NCBI GenBank assembly: GCA_020722305.1
Contig: DYLB01000082.1
Coordinates: 1 to 8,857 of the forward strand
Direction of reading: 5' to 3'
Length of the DNA: 8,857 nucleotides
DNA from: Anaerolinea thermophila
GTDB lineage: Bacteria; Chloroflexota; Anaerolineae; Anaerolineales; Villigracilaceae
The notes under the pieces were generated by a model. That model made no database searches. It worked only from the letters and a program-made list of their open reading frames with translations, and was not told the origin of the DNA. Shown here one piece after another: positions 1 to 6,617 of this stretch. Numbering within the stretch: the first letter of the stretch is position 1; every line of letters begins with the position of its first letter. The position numbers and the translations under genes are program-made.

Positions 1-579
1 TTCCTGGATACGGGCTACCACTTTTGGGATACGCTCATCTTCCGCGAAAGGATCGCCTCGGAGTGGCGTTTGAACGTGCTCGACCTGTACCGCGACTCGC
101 GCTGGGACGTGTTCGTGCGCCAACACGTGCGCTCCCTGCCGCTGGAAGACCCCGACTTGTGCTGTTACATCCATAAAGTGCAGCCGATGCAGAAGGCGCT
201 CAAGGATTTGAAGGCTTGGATCAGCGGCATCCGCAGGGACCAGACGCCCACGCGGGCGCAGGCCAAGATTCTGGAATTGCAGAATGGCTTGCTGAAGATC
301 AACCCGCTGCTGAACTGGACGAAGGCGGACGTGGAAGCATACATCGAAGAACACCACCTGCTCTCCCACCCGCTGACGGAAAAGGGCTATCGCAGTATTG
401 GCTGCGCGCCTTGCACGGCGGCGGTTGCTGTCGGCGAGGACGAACGCGCCGGGCGCTGGGCCGGGCGCGGCAAGGCCGAATGCGGCCTGCATACCGAGAT
501 GTTCCGTAAAAAGGACATTGCCGAGGTGCAGCATGACTTCCACCTGGATGTTTCGGGGATACTTGGGCAGAAGGGATGA
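1..579 (+). CDS. cysH: Adenylyl-sulfate (APS) reductase, CysH family, 5'-truncated
   Basis: This is the C-terminal 192 residues of an assimilatory sulfate reductase. The family reduces APS (or PAPS) to sulfite with thioredoxin in the cytoplasm. The fragment opens with FLDTGYHF, the conserved LDTGY element, so the N-terminal nucleotide-binding P-loop lies outside the window. Further on are the ISGIRRDQTPTRA substrate motif (from residue 74), a CC pair (54-55) and CAPC (135-138). The CC...CxxC set is known to bind the 4Fe-4S cluster that separates APS reductases from plain PAPS reductases. The catalytic-tail motif ECGLH (160-164) supplies the cysteine that attacks the substrate. The stop TGA overlaps the elp3 ATG by 4 bases, so translation is probably coupled. 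No frame break is seen. An in-frame TTG at 70 is internal and not the true start. The family is certain; the APS preference is inferred from the cysteines. Confidence 0.93.
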   Translation, partial: FLDTGYHFWDTLIFRERIASEWRLNVLDLYRDSRWDVFVRQHVRSLPLEDPDLCCYIHKVQPMQKALKDLKAWISGIRRDQTPTRAQAKILELQNGLLKINPLLNWTKADVEAYIEEHHLLSHPLTEKGYRSIGCAPCTAAVAVGEDERAGRWAGRGKAECGLHTEMFRKKDIAEVQHDFHLDVSGILGQKG

Positions 580-2297
580 GGTCCGCAGTGTCGAAGCGAG
601 AGAACTGGCTCGAAGCCCATTCCCTGACGCCCGATAAACTGGCGCTGGCGCGCTTGGTGCTGGCCGAGGTGCAGCGCGGCAAGCCGGTGATGGACAGCCT
701 GCGCCGTCACCCTGCGCCCGGCGGCGGCTACTTGGGCAAGTACGCCCTGGTGGCGGCCTACAACGAAATGGTCGCCAGCGGCGAATTGGGCGCAGACGAC
801 CGCCTGCTGGCCCGCATCCGCATGAAGCCGGTGCGGACGCTCTCGGGCGTGACCACCGTCACGGTGCTGACCAAGCCCTATCCCTGCCCCGGTAAGTGTA
901 TCTTCTGTCCGACCGACGTGCGCATGCCCAAGTCGTACCTGCCGGACGAACCCGGCGCGATGCGCGGCCTGGAGCACAATTTCGACCCCTATTTACAGGT
1001 GCGTTCGCGGATCGAGACCCTCGAAGCCGTCGGCCACCCGACCGACAAGATCGAGCTGCTCATCCTGGGCGGCACGTGGTCGTCGTATCGCCGCGATTAC
1101 CAGGAGTGGTTCGTCAAACGCTGCCTGGATGCGTTGAATTTTCACTCGGCCGGACTCCAAAATCTCCCGACTTTGGACACCCGGCGACAGGAGTCGTCGG
1201 ACTCCGCGAACTCCCCAGCACCTGCGATTCTGGGCAGGTGTGTGGCGAATCCTGGGGAGTTGATCGAGGCGCAGGCGGTCAACGAAACCGCCCCGCACCG
1301 GAACGTGGGCCTGGTGATCGAGACCCGTCCTGATGAGATCACCCCGGACGAGTTGGCCTGGCTCCGTTACCTCGGCGTGACCAAGGTCCAGATGGGCGCC
1401 CAGAGCCTGGACGACCGCATCCTGGAACTCAACAAGCGCGGCCACGATGTCGCCACGACGCGGCGGGCTACCGCCCTGCTGCGGGCGGCCGGCTTCAAGA
1501 TCGTGCTCCACTGGATGCCCAACTTGCACGGCGCGACACCTGACTCCGACCGGGAGGACTTCGCCCGCCTGTGGCAGGGTTTCTGCCCGGACGAGATCAA
1601 GATTTATCCCAATCAATTGCTCGCCAACGCCGAGTTGTACGCATACTGGCAGCGCGGCGAGTTCAAACCTTATACCACCCAGGAACTGATCGAACTGATC
1701 GCCGACATCAAACCGACCATCCCGCGCTATTGCCGGGTCAACCGGGTGATCCGCGACATCCCCTCCACCAACGTGGTCGAGGGCAACCGGCGCACCTCGC
1801 TCCGCCAGGACGTCCACGAGGAGCTGCGGCGGCGCGGGACTCGCTGTCAGTGTGTGAGGTGCCGGGAGGTGCGCGGCCGGCCGGTCAGTCCCGCTGCGCT
1901 CCGGCTGGACGACCTGACCTACACCGCGGACTTCGCCGAGGAGCATTTCATCTCCTTCGTCACCCCCGACGACCGGATTGCCGGGTTCGTGCGCCTGTCG
2001 CTTCCCGCAGCGGGTTCCCCGCAGACCGGCCTGCTCGACTTGGAGGGGGCGGCGCTGATCCGGGAGGTGCACGTCTACGGGCAGTCGCTTTCGGTGGGCG
2101 AGGAGCAGGAGGGGGCGGCGCAGCACAGCGGACTGGGGACGCGGCTGATCGAAGAGGCCGAACGTGTGGCGCGGGAGGCCGGGTTCGGACGGCTGGCGGT
2201 TATCTCAGCCATCGGGACGCGGCAGTATTATCTCGAACGCGGTTTCGAGCGCGGCGCGGCCTATCTGGTCAAATCACTTAGGGGCAATCTTGGATAA
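576..2297 (+). CDS. elp3: Elp3-type tRNA uridine(34) carboxymethyl-modifying radical SAM / GNAT enzyme
   Basis: A 573-residue bacterial homologue of the Elongator catalytic subunit, which uses acetyl-CoA and a SAM-derived radical to make the cm5 side chain on wobble uridine of tRNA. The radical SAM iron-sulfur motif is PCPGKCIFCPT with C104, C108 and C111. A GGT SAM-binding motif follows in LILGGTW, and then IETRPDE and the MGAQSLDDRIL core. The linker carries RCQCVRC (C424, C426, C429), matching the zinc site of the family. The C-terminal GNAT domain has the acetyl-CoA motif QHSGLG (516-521) and the YYLERGFE element with the family tyrosines (551-552). The ATG start overlaps the cysH stop (ATGA). 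Unusually, about 37 residues (about 192-229) between CLDALN and EAQAVNETAP look like an in-frame insertion with palindromic DNA. All catalytic motifs are intact, so the protein is probably functional. Confidence 0.93.
   Translation: MRSAVSKRENWLEAHSLTPDKLALARLVLAEVQRGKPVMDSLRRHPAPGGGYLGKYALVAAYNEMVASGELGADDRLLARIRMKPVRTLSGVTTVTVLTKPYPCPGKCIFCPTDVRMPKSYLPDEPGAMRGLEHNFDPYLQVRSRIETLEAVGHPTDKIELLILGGTWSSYRRDYQEWFVKRCLDALNFHSAGLQNLPTLDTRRQESSDSANSPAPAILGRCVANPGELIEAQAVNETAPHRNVGLVIETRPDEITPDELAWLRYLGVTKVQMGAQSLDDRILELNKRGHDVATTRRATALLRAAGFKIVLHWMPNLHGATPDSDREDFARLWQGFCPDEIKIYPNQLLANAELYAYWQRGEFKPYTTQELIELIADIKPTIPRYCRVNRVIRDIPSTNVVEGNRRTSLRQDVHEELRRRGTRCQCVRCREVRGRPVSPAALRLDDLTYTADFAEEHFISFVTPDDRIAGFVRLSLPAAGSPQTGLLDLEGAALIREVHVYGQSLSVGEEQEGAAQHSGLGTRLIEEAERVAREAGFGRLAVISAIGTRQYYLERGFERGAAYLVKSLRGNLG
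1151..1261 (+). repeat. Palindrome-rich in-frame insertion inside elp3
   Basis: This stretch of 111 bases (37 codons) is packed with inverted repeats, unlike the rest of elp3. AACTCCCCAG (1209-1218) pairs perfectly with CTGGGGAGTT (1252-1261). Directly inside it CACCTG (1219-1224) pairs with CAGGTG (1235-1240). GGAGTC (1190-1195) pairs with GACTCC (1200-1205) across a 4-base loop, TCCAAA (1156-1161) pairs with TTTGGA (1172-1177), and CCGAC (1167-1171) pairs with GTCGG (1196-1200). CGGACTCC occurs twice directly (1151 and 1198). The encoded peptide is rich in Ser, Pro, Arg and Asn and lies where Elp3 relatives usually have a short loop. The inference is a small palindromic element captured in frame; exact borders are uncertain. 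Confidence 0.55.
2280..2284 (+). promoter_or_regulatory. Ribosome binding site fixing a TTG start
   Basis: AGGGG lies inside the last codons of elp3, five bases before the TTG at 2290. No ATG or GTG is close by in this frame, and the protein homology to the next gene product begins just after this TTG, so this site decides the start. Confidence 0.6.
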
Positions 2298-2814
2298 ACT
2301 TCTTCAACTCCTCTGGATATTCATCAAAATCAACCTGTTGAGCACCTCCGGCCCGGCCTCGGCGGGGTTGCTCCACTCCGAGGCGGTCGGCGTGATCATG
2401 AGCGAAGCGGAATTCGTGGAGGCGGTTGGACTGTCGTCGGTGCTGCCCGGCTCCGACGCGCTGCAACTGGCGATGTTCGTGGGCTATGCGGCCGCGGGCG
2501 TCCCCGGCGCGCTGGTGGCGCTGGTCGGCTCCGTGCTGCCGCCGACGCTGCTGATGTTCGGCGTGGTCCTGGTCTTGCACCGCCTGCGCCGCGAAGCCTG
2601 GGTCAGCAGTTTCGTGGAAGGATTGACGCCGGCCGTAAGCGTGCTGATGGTCTTTGTGGCCTGGAAAGTGATCATCGGCGGATCGAACGGGGGCTTGAAC
2701 CTGGGCTGGCAGACCATCCTGTTGGCTGCGGCCAGCCTGGCGGCCTTGATCCTGCAAGCCCCCGCGCCCCTGGTGCTTTTGGCGGCCGGCCTGCTGGGAA
2801 TTTTCATCCTATGA
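2290..2814 (+). CDS. Half-size chromate transporter (ChrA) family membrane protein, copy 1
   Basis: A 174-residue hydrophobic protein with the N-terminal-half ChrA signature: STSGPAS (18-24), EFVEAVGLSSVLPGS (41-55), a Gly/Ala-rich helix GYAAAGVPG and LPPTLLM (83-89). About five to six membrane segments are suggested by hydrophobicity. ChrA proteins export chromate; half-size members are usually encoded as pairs, with two chains expected to form the working unit. Here the usual FGGP and LPGP motifs read TSGP and LPGS, so the substrate need not be chromate. The TTG start is preferred because it has a good ribosome site and gives the same N-terminus as the downstream paralogue. An ATG at 2164 would only add elp3 sequence in another frame. 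The gene overlaps the end of elp3 by 8 bases and the next gene by 4 (ATGA). The family is secure; the substrate is unknown. Confidence 0.85.
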   Translation: MDKLLQLLWIFIKINLLSTSGPASAGLLHSEAVGVIMSEAEFVEAVGLSSVLPGSDALQLAMFVGYAAAGVPGALVALVGSVLPPTLLMFGVVLVLHRLRREAWVSSFVEGLTPAVSVLMVFVAWKVIIGGSNGGLNLGWQTILLAAASLAALILQAPAPLVLLAAGLLGIFIL

Positions 2815-2900
2815 CCCGCAAATCCAAAATCGTCATCTGGGGCAAGCTCTTTTGGATGTTCCTGAAGGTCAACATTCTGAGCACCTCCGGCCCGGCCTCG
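2339..2900 (+). repeat. Identical 23-base direct repeat within the two ChrA genes
   Basis: The bases coding for the end of the first helix and the STSGPAS motif are identical at 2339-2361 and 2878-2900, starting TGAGCACCTCCGG. A second shared block, AACTGGCGATGTTCGT, codes for KLAMFV/QLAMFV in each copy. The coordinates span both units. This is a remnant of gene duplication, not a mobile repeat. Confidence 0.7.
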
Positions 2901-3350
2901 ATTGGATTGCTCTATAAGGAGGCCGTCGGTTCGATCATGACCGAGTCCGAATTCATCGAAGCGGTTGGCTTTTCCAACGTGCTGCCGGGGAGCGAGGCGC
3001 TCAAACTGGCGATGTTCGTCGGTTTTGCGGCGGCAGGTGTGCCCGGCATCATGGCGGCCCTGCTCGGCTCGATCATCCCGCCGACGATCATCATGCTGGC
3101 GGCAGCCGCGCTGCTTCACCGCTTCAAAGGCGCGGCCTGGATGGATGGTTTCGTCAGCGGCCTGGCTCCGGCCGTGGCGATGCTGATGATGGTCGTGGCC
3201 TGGCAGATCTTCCGCAACGACAAGGCCGCCCCGGTCAAGAAACGTGCCATACTGATCGCGGCCTTGAGCGCCATCGCCCTGTTTGCCGAAATTCCCTCTC
3301 CCATCGTGCTTTTGGGAGCTGGCGTTTTAGGAGTATTCCTTTTCCGATGA
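2811..3350 (+). CDS. Half-size chromate transporter (ChrA) family membrane protein, copy 2
   Basis: A 179-residue paralogue of the preceding gene. It shares the ordered motifs STSGPAS (24-30), SEFIEAVGFSNVLPGS (46-61), GFAAAGVPG and IPPTIIM (89-95). By eye, the central 70 or so residues are roughly 70% identical between the two, and stretches of DNA are still identical (for example 2339-2361 and 2878-2900), which points to tandem duplication. It differs by a more basic N-terminus (TRKSK) and a basic loop before the last segments (RNDKAAPVKKR), where copy 1 has a neutral GGSNGG loop. The two proteins may assemble as a hetero-pair, as known for paired short ChrA proteins. It starts at an ATGA overlap with copy 1 and ends in an ATGA overlap with the stress protein. 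The transported ion is not known from sequence. Confidence 0.87.
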   Translation: MTRKSKIVIWGKLFWMFLKVNILSTSGPASIGLLYKEAVGSIMTESEFIEAVGFSNVLPGSEALKLAMFVGFAAAGVPGIMAALLGSIIPPTIIMLAAAALLHRFKGAAWMDGFVSGLAPAVAMLMMVVAWQIFRNDKAAPVKKRAILIAALSAIALFAEIPSPIVLLGAGVLGVFLFR

Positions 3351-4201
3351 ACACAACCCTATCCCGTTTCCTGATGATCACCAACAGCTGCGAAGCAAAT
3401 CGCCCGGCTTTGCAGTATGGGGTCTGGCTGGCCCAGTTACTCGAAGCCAGCGTGGACCTGCTCGGCATTGCAGAAAGGCCAGACCGGCTGGGGGCGGTCG
3501 AACGCCAGGTGGACGAAACCGCTACCCGCCTGATGGAAGCCGGCGTGAATTTCACAGCCAGGATTGTTGAAGGGAAAGTGGAAGATGTGATCCAGGAACC
3601 CATCCAACAGCAGGAACACGACATGCTCGTGCTGGGGCCGTTGGGCCGCCCGCCGCTGCGCCGCTGGGTGACGGGGCGTTCGTTCCGACACATCCTGGCG
3701 GAGATCAGCCTGCCCATCCTCTACGTCCCGGCGGTGCGCTGGCCGATTCGCCGTGCCCTGGTCTGCATCGGCGGCCTGAGCTACGCCCTGACGGTGGAGA
3801 ACCACGGCCTGATGATCGCCAAGGCCGCCAAGGCTGCCTTGACCCTGTTGCACGTCGTCCCCCCGATTGACCTGGATTATCCGATTGCGCGCGAGATCAA
3901 GGATAACTGGAATCACCTGGCCGAGACCAACACCCTGCCGGGCAAGACCCTGCGCCAAGCCGTGAGCCTGGCGACCGACCTGGGCCTGAAGACGGAATTA
4001 AAAGTCCTCCACGGGCACATCGTGGAGGAGATTCTCAAAGAGATCAAAAGCCAGGACTACGACCTGGTCTGCCTGGGCTCCCCCTACAGTGCGCACGGGT
4101 TACGCTATCTTTACACCCCCAACGTGACCGCCGAAGTGGCCGAGCACGCCCACGTCCCCGTTTTGACAGCGCGCTTCACCGGGCCTACAGACCCGGCGTG
4201 A
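3347..4201 (+). CDS. Two-domain universal stress protein (UspA family)
   Basis: A 284-residue cytoplasmic protein with two tandem Usp folds (about 5-130 and 133-280), each with a beta-strand/helix start and an ending such as ISLPILYVP or AHVPVLTA that is typical of the family. The ATP-binding signature G-x2-G-x9-G is present in the first domain as G97, G100 and G110 in GPLGRPPLRRWVTGRS. In the second domain the matching segment GSPYSAHGLRYLYTP lacks the later glycines, so it probably does not bind nucleotide the same way. Usp proteins help survival under stress, often by binding ATP; the partner here is unknown. The start overlaps the ChrA copy 2 stop (ATGA). An AGGAG lies 13 bases upstream, which is rather far, so coupled re-initiation is likely. 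The 3' end overlaps the convergent minus-strand gene by 17 bases. Confidence 0.88.
   Translation: MNTTLSRFLMITNSCEANRPALQYGVWLAQLLEASVDLLGIAERPDRLGAVERQVDETATRLMEAGVNFTARIVEGKVEDVIQEPIQQQEHDMLVLGPLGRPPLRRWVTGRSFRHILAEISLPILYVPAVRWPIRRALVCIGGLSYALTVENHGLMIAKAAKAALTLLHVVPPIDLDYPIAREIKDNWNHLAETNTLPGKTLRQAVSLATDLGLKTELKVLHGHIVEEILKEIKSQDYDLVCLGSPYSAHGLRYLYTPNVTAEVAEHAHVPVLTARFTGPTDPA
4179..4196. terminator. Weak hairpin over the convergent gene junction
   Basis: CCGGG (4179-4183) pairs with CCCGG (4192-4196) around an 8-base loop that holds the minus-strand TAG stop. On the plus strand a T-rich run (ATTTCTTTTCC) begins a few bases later, so it could be a poor intrinsic terminator for the plus-strand operon. 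The stem is short and the T-run is offset, hence low confidence. Confidence 0.25.
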
Positions 4202-4817
4202 ATTTCTTTTCCCATTCGGCGATCGCTTCGCGCAGGGCGGCCTTGATCTCCGGGTCTGGCACTTCGTTGACGCCTTCGTAGCGCATGTTGCCCACGTTGA
4301 CCAGCACCCCGCCTTCTTTGGATTCGGTCAGGTAGATCACTTTTTCGGCAAGCGGCGTCCCGGCAATGTTGTCTTGCAGGATGGCGTCTATCTGTTCGAC
4401 CATGCTCAACCCGGCCAGGCCTTCGGGCTTGGCCGCCGGCGCGCTGGCAGGCCGGACAGGGGGAACCGGGGCGGGAGCCGCGCTCTGGGAAACGGGAGCA
4501 GGCTTCCCTTCCAGCAGGGGCCGGATCAGGGTCAGCAGGCCGATCATCCGCTGGCGCTGCTCGGGAGTAATGGTCGCGCTGTTTACTTCCACCCCATCCA
4601 CGCGCACCCTCAGTGGCTTGCCCGCATCCAAAAAGATGCTCAGGGCCGAAGGTTCAGGCACGGCCTTTTCCACCACCTGCACTTCGCCGCCCTCGCTTTT
4701 AGGAGGCGTCCTGGGGTTTCGCCGGTCCAGCAGGGCGAAGAAATATCCGATAATAAATGCCGCCACGCCGACCAGGATGGGAGTCAAAACAGCCCAATTG
4801 ATGTGAAACGTAATCAT
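4185..4817 (-). CDS. Single-pass membrane protein of unknown function
   Basis: A 210-residue protein I do not recognise as a named family. One strong hydrophobic helix near the N-terminus (about 8-30, LTPILVGVAAFIIGYFFALL) is followed by DRR, suggesting a cytoplasmic C-terminus. Next come a small beta-rich segment (58-82), a short helical stretch (84-103), a Pro/Ala-rich linker (about 104-133) and a compact C-terminal domain (135-205). That last domain includes SMVEQIDAILQ, GGVLVNVGNMRYEG, NEVPDPEIKAALREAIAEWEKK. It looks folded and charged, not low-complexity. The start chosen is the ATG that overlaps the mutM stop (ATGA), with AGGA just upstream; the membrane helix follows at once. An upstream ATG at 4967 would only read mutM in another frame. 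It is last in the minus-strand operon. The function is unknown; membrane anchoring is well supported. Confidence 0.75.
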   Translation of the reverse strand: MITFHINWAVLTPILVGVAAFIIGYFFALLDRRNPRTPPKSEGGEVQVVEKAVPEPSALSIFLDAGKPLRVRVDGVEVNSATITPEQRQRMIGLLTLIRPLLEGKPAPVSQSAAPAPVPPVRPASAPAAKPEGLAGLSMVEQIDAILQDNIAGTPLAEKVIYLTESKEGGVLVNVGNMRYEGVNEVPDPEIKAALREAIAEWEKKFTPGL

Positions 4818-5620
4818 AGTTCCTCGTTCTGGCACACCGGACAAACGTGTGTGCTGCGCTGGCCGACCACCAGCCGCTCGATGGGCGTCCCGCATTCGGG
4901 ACAGGGCTGTCCGGTGCGCCCGTAAGCCCGCAAGTAATTCTGGAAATCGCCGCCGCGGTAGACCCAATCAATGCTGGCCCCGCTGCGGCGGATGCCCTCT
5001 TCGAGCACCTCCCGGATGGCCCGCCATAGCCGCCCGGCCTGCTCCGGCGTGACTGAATCGGAGGTTTTGAGCGGATGCAGCCGGGCGAGATGGAGCGCCT
5101 CGTCGGTGTAGATGTTGCCCAGCCCGGCGATGAAGGCCTGGTCGAGCAGCAGCGGTTTGAGCCGTCTCTTGCGGGACCGGAGGGCCTGCTCCAGCCATTC
5201 AGCCGTGAACGCCTCTGACAACGGTTCCGGCCCCAGTCCGCCGAGGACTTCTTCGGGATTCCTGGTCAACCAGGCGCGCCCAAACTTGCGCGTATCGTTG
5301 AACACCATTACTTTATCATTTGAAAGGGACAAAATCAATCGGTCGTGCCTTTCAATTTGGACAGGTTTATCCTTGACGAGGATATCCCCGCTCATGCGCA
5401 AATGGATGAGAAGGCTGGAAACCGAAAGCTCCAAAATGATGAATTTGGCGCGCCGCGAAACCGCCTTGACCTTCTGCCCGATGATGGCGCGGACGAACTG
5501 GTCGGCCCCAGGCGTGACCAGGGTGCGCGGCCACAACAATTCCGCATTCTGGATGGTCTGTCCGACCACCTGCGGGCGCAGGCCCCGGACGATGGTTTCG
5601 ACTTCGGGAAGTTCAGGCAT
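4814..5620 (-). CDS. mutM: Formamidopyrimidine-DNA glycosylase (Fpg/MutM)
   Basis: A 268-residue base-excision repair enzyme that removes 8-oxoguanine and formamidopyrimidines and then cuts the abasic site by beta,delta-elimination. The N-terminal MPELPEVET carries the catalytic Pro2 (after Met removal) and Glu3. The conserved lysine is in RRAK (K59). The DNA-intercalating triad is M76, R111 and F113 in HLRMSG and TRKFGR. The helix-two-turn-helix has GLGNIYTDEALH. The C-terminal zinc finger has C240, C243, C260 and C263 with the catalytic arginine R255 in GQRSTH. Length and order match the family (E. coli is 269 residues). The start ATG overlaps the prs stop by one base (TAATG). No strong ribosome site is near, which suggests coupled translation. 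All key residues are intact. Confidence 0.97.
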   Translation of the reverse strand: MPELPEVETIVRGLRPQVVGQTIQNAELLWPRTLVTPGADQFVRAIIGQKVKAVSRRAKFIILELSVSSLLIHLRMSGDILVKDKPVQIERHDRLILSLSNDKVMVFNDTRKFGRAWLTRNPEEVLGGLGPEPLSEAFTAEWLEQALRSRKRRLKPLLLDQAFIAGLGNIYTDEALHLARLHPLKTSDSVTPEQAGRLWRAIREVLEEGIRRSGASIDWVYRGGDFQNYLRAYGRTGQPCPECGTPIERLVVGQRSTHVCPVCQNEEL

Positions 5621-6612
5621 TATTCATTGAACATCTCACCCACCGAGCGGCCCTGGTGCGCCCGCAGGATGACCTCGCCGAGCAGTTCCGCCACCGACAG
5701 GATGGTGATCTTGCCTTCGAGGTGGATCAGCTTCTCCGGCGGGATGGGCACCGTATCGGTGGTGACGATGTGCTTGATCGGCAGGGAGGCCAGGCGCTGG
5801 GCCGCGTTCTGCGACAGGATCGGGTGGATGAAGAGCAGGTACACGTCCCGGGCGCCCTTCTCTTTGACCAGGTTGACCGCCTGGACGATTGAGCCGCCGG
5901 TATCCACCTCGTCGTCCACGATGAGCACGTCCCGGCCTTCCACGGCGCCGATCAGGGTCAGGGCTTCGGCCTTGGCGTTGTTGGCGACCCGGCGCTTCTC
6001 GATGAAGGCGATCGGCGTGTCCAGGTCGGCGGCGTAGTTGCGGCCTTTCTTGGCGTAGCCCAGGTCCGCCGCGACCACTACCGGATCGAGCAGCTGGCTG
6101 CGCAGGTTCTGGTTGACGTAATCCACCAGCAGGTGCGAGGCGGTCAGCACGTCACCGGGGATGGTGAAAAAGCCCTGGATCTGCCCGGCGTGCGGGTCGA
6201 GGGTCATGTAACGGTCGGCCCCGGCGACCTCGATCATATCGGCCACCAGGCGGGCGGTGATAGGCACGCGCGGCTGGTCTTTTTTGTCTGAGCGGCCGTA
6301 GCACAGGTACGGCACGACGGCGGTGATGCGCGCCGCCGAATCCAGCCGCAGGGTCTGGATGGTGATGAGCAGCTCCATCAGGTTGCGATGCACCGGTGAA
6401 TTGGTGGTCTGGATCACGTACACGTCCTGGCCGCGCACGCTGGCGTGGAGCTTGACGAACAGGTTCTCGTTGGGGAACTCGACCATGTCCCGCCCGCATA
6501 GTTCCACATTCAGATATTTGGCAATTTTCTCGGACAACTCCGGCGAAGCAGTACCGGCAAACAACTTGATCCCACCGTAAATTTTCAGTTCATGTCGGGA
6601 ATGGGGAGACAT
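5620..6612 (-). CDS. prs: Ribose-phosphate pyrophosphokinase (PRPP synthetase), divergent
   Basis: A 330-residue enzyme of the family that makes PRPP from ribose 5-phosphate and ATP for purine, pyrimidine, NAD, His and Trp synthesis. Conserved elements in order are FAGTASPELSEKIA (18-31), the ATP loop YGRSDKKDQPRVPIT (105-119), DPHAGQIQGFF (139-149, with the catalytic His141), the flexible-loop start EKRR (205-208), and the PRPP loop VLIVDDEVDTGGS (229-241). The C-terminal SVGEMF resembles the family end. Several usually strict motifs differ: the PDHGG region reads ADLGYAKKG, RQDRK reads RSDKK, and FSDGE reads FPNEN. Activity seems likely, but regulation or phosphate-donor use may differ. The start ATG has GGAG five bases upstream (6618-6621). 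It sits 15 bases after the acetyltransferase gene and overlaps mutM by one base. Confidence 0.92.
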   Translation of the reverse strand: MSPHSRHELKIYGGIKLFAGTASPELSEKIAKYLNVELCGRDMVEFPNENLFVKLHASVRGQDVYVIQTTNSPVHRNLMELLITIQTLRLDSAARITAVVPYLCYGRSDKKDQPRVPITARLVADMIEVAGADRYMTLDPHAGQIQGFFTIPGDVLTASHLLVDYVNQNLRSQLLDPVVVAADLGYAKKGRNYAADLDTPIAFIEKRRVANNAKAEALTLIGAVEGRDVLIVDDEVDTGGSIVQAVNLVKEKGARDVYLLFIHPILSQNAAQRLASLPIKHIVTTDTVPIPPEKLIHLEGKITILSVAELLGEVILRAHQGRSVGEMFNE

Positions 6613-6617
6613 CTACA

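Noticed and set aside
993..2126. Minus-strand open frame of 377 codons
   Set aside because: It lies wholly opposite elp3, whose conserved motifs prove the plus strand. The translation is Arg/Gly/Val-rich with no family features, as expected for a shadow in GC-rich DNA.
2164..2289. N-terminal extension of ChrA copy 1 from an ATG at 2164
   Set aside because: The extra 42 residues read elp3 GNAT-domain DNA in another frame; the TTG at 2290 has a proper ribosome site and aligns with the paralogue.
4818..4967. N-terminal extension of the membrane protein from an ATG at 4967
   Set aside because: The added 50 residues are an Arg-rich reading of mutM zinc-finger DNA in another frame; the ATG at 4817 is coupled to the mutM stop and leads straight into the membrane helix.
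5345..6037. Plus-strand open frame of 230 codons
   Set aside because: It is antisense to both mutM and prs, crossing their junction, without a ribosome site or recognisable domain.
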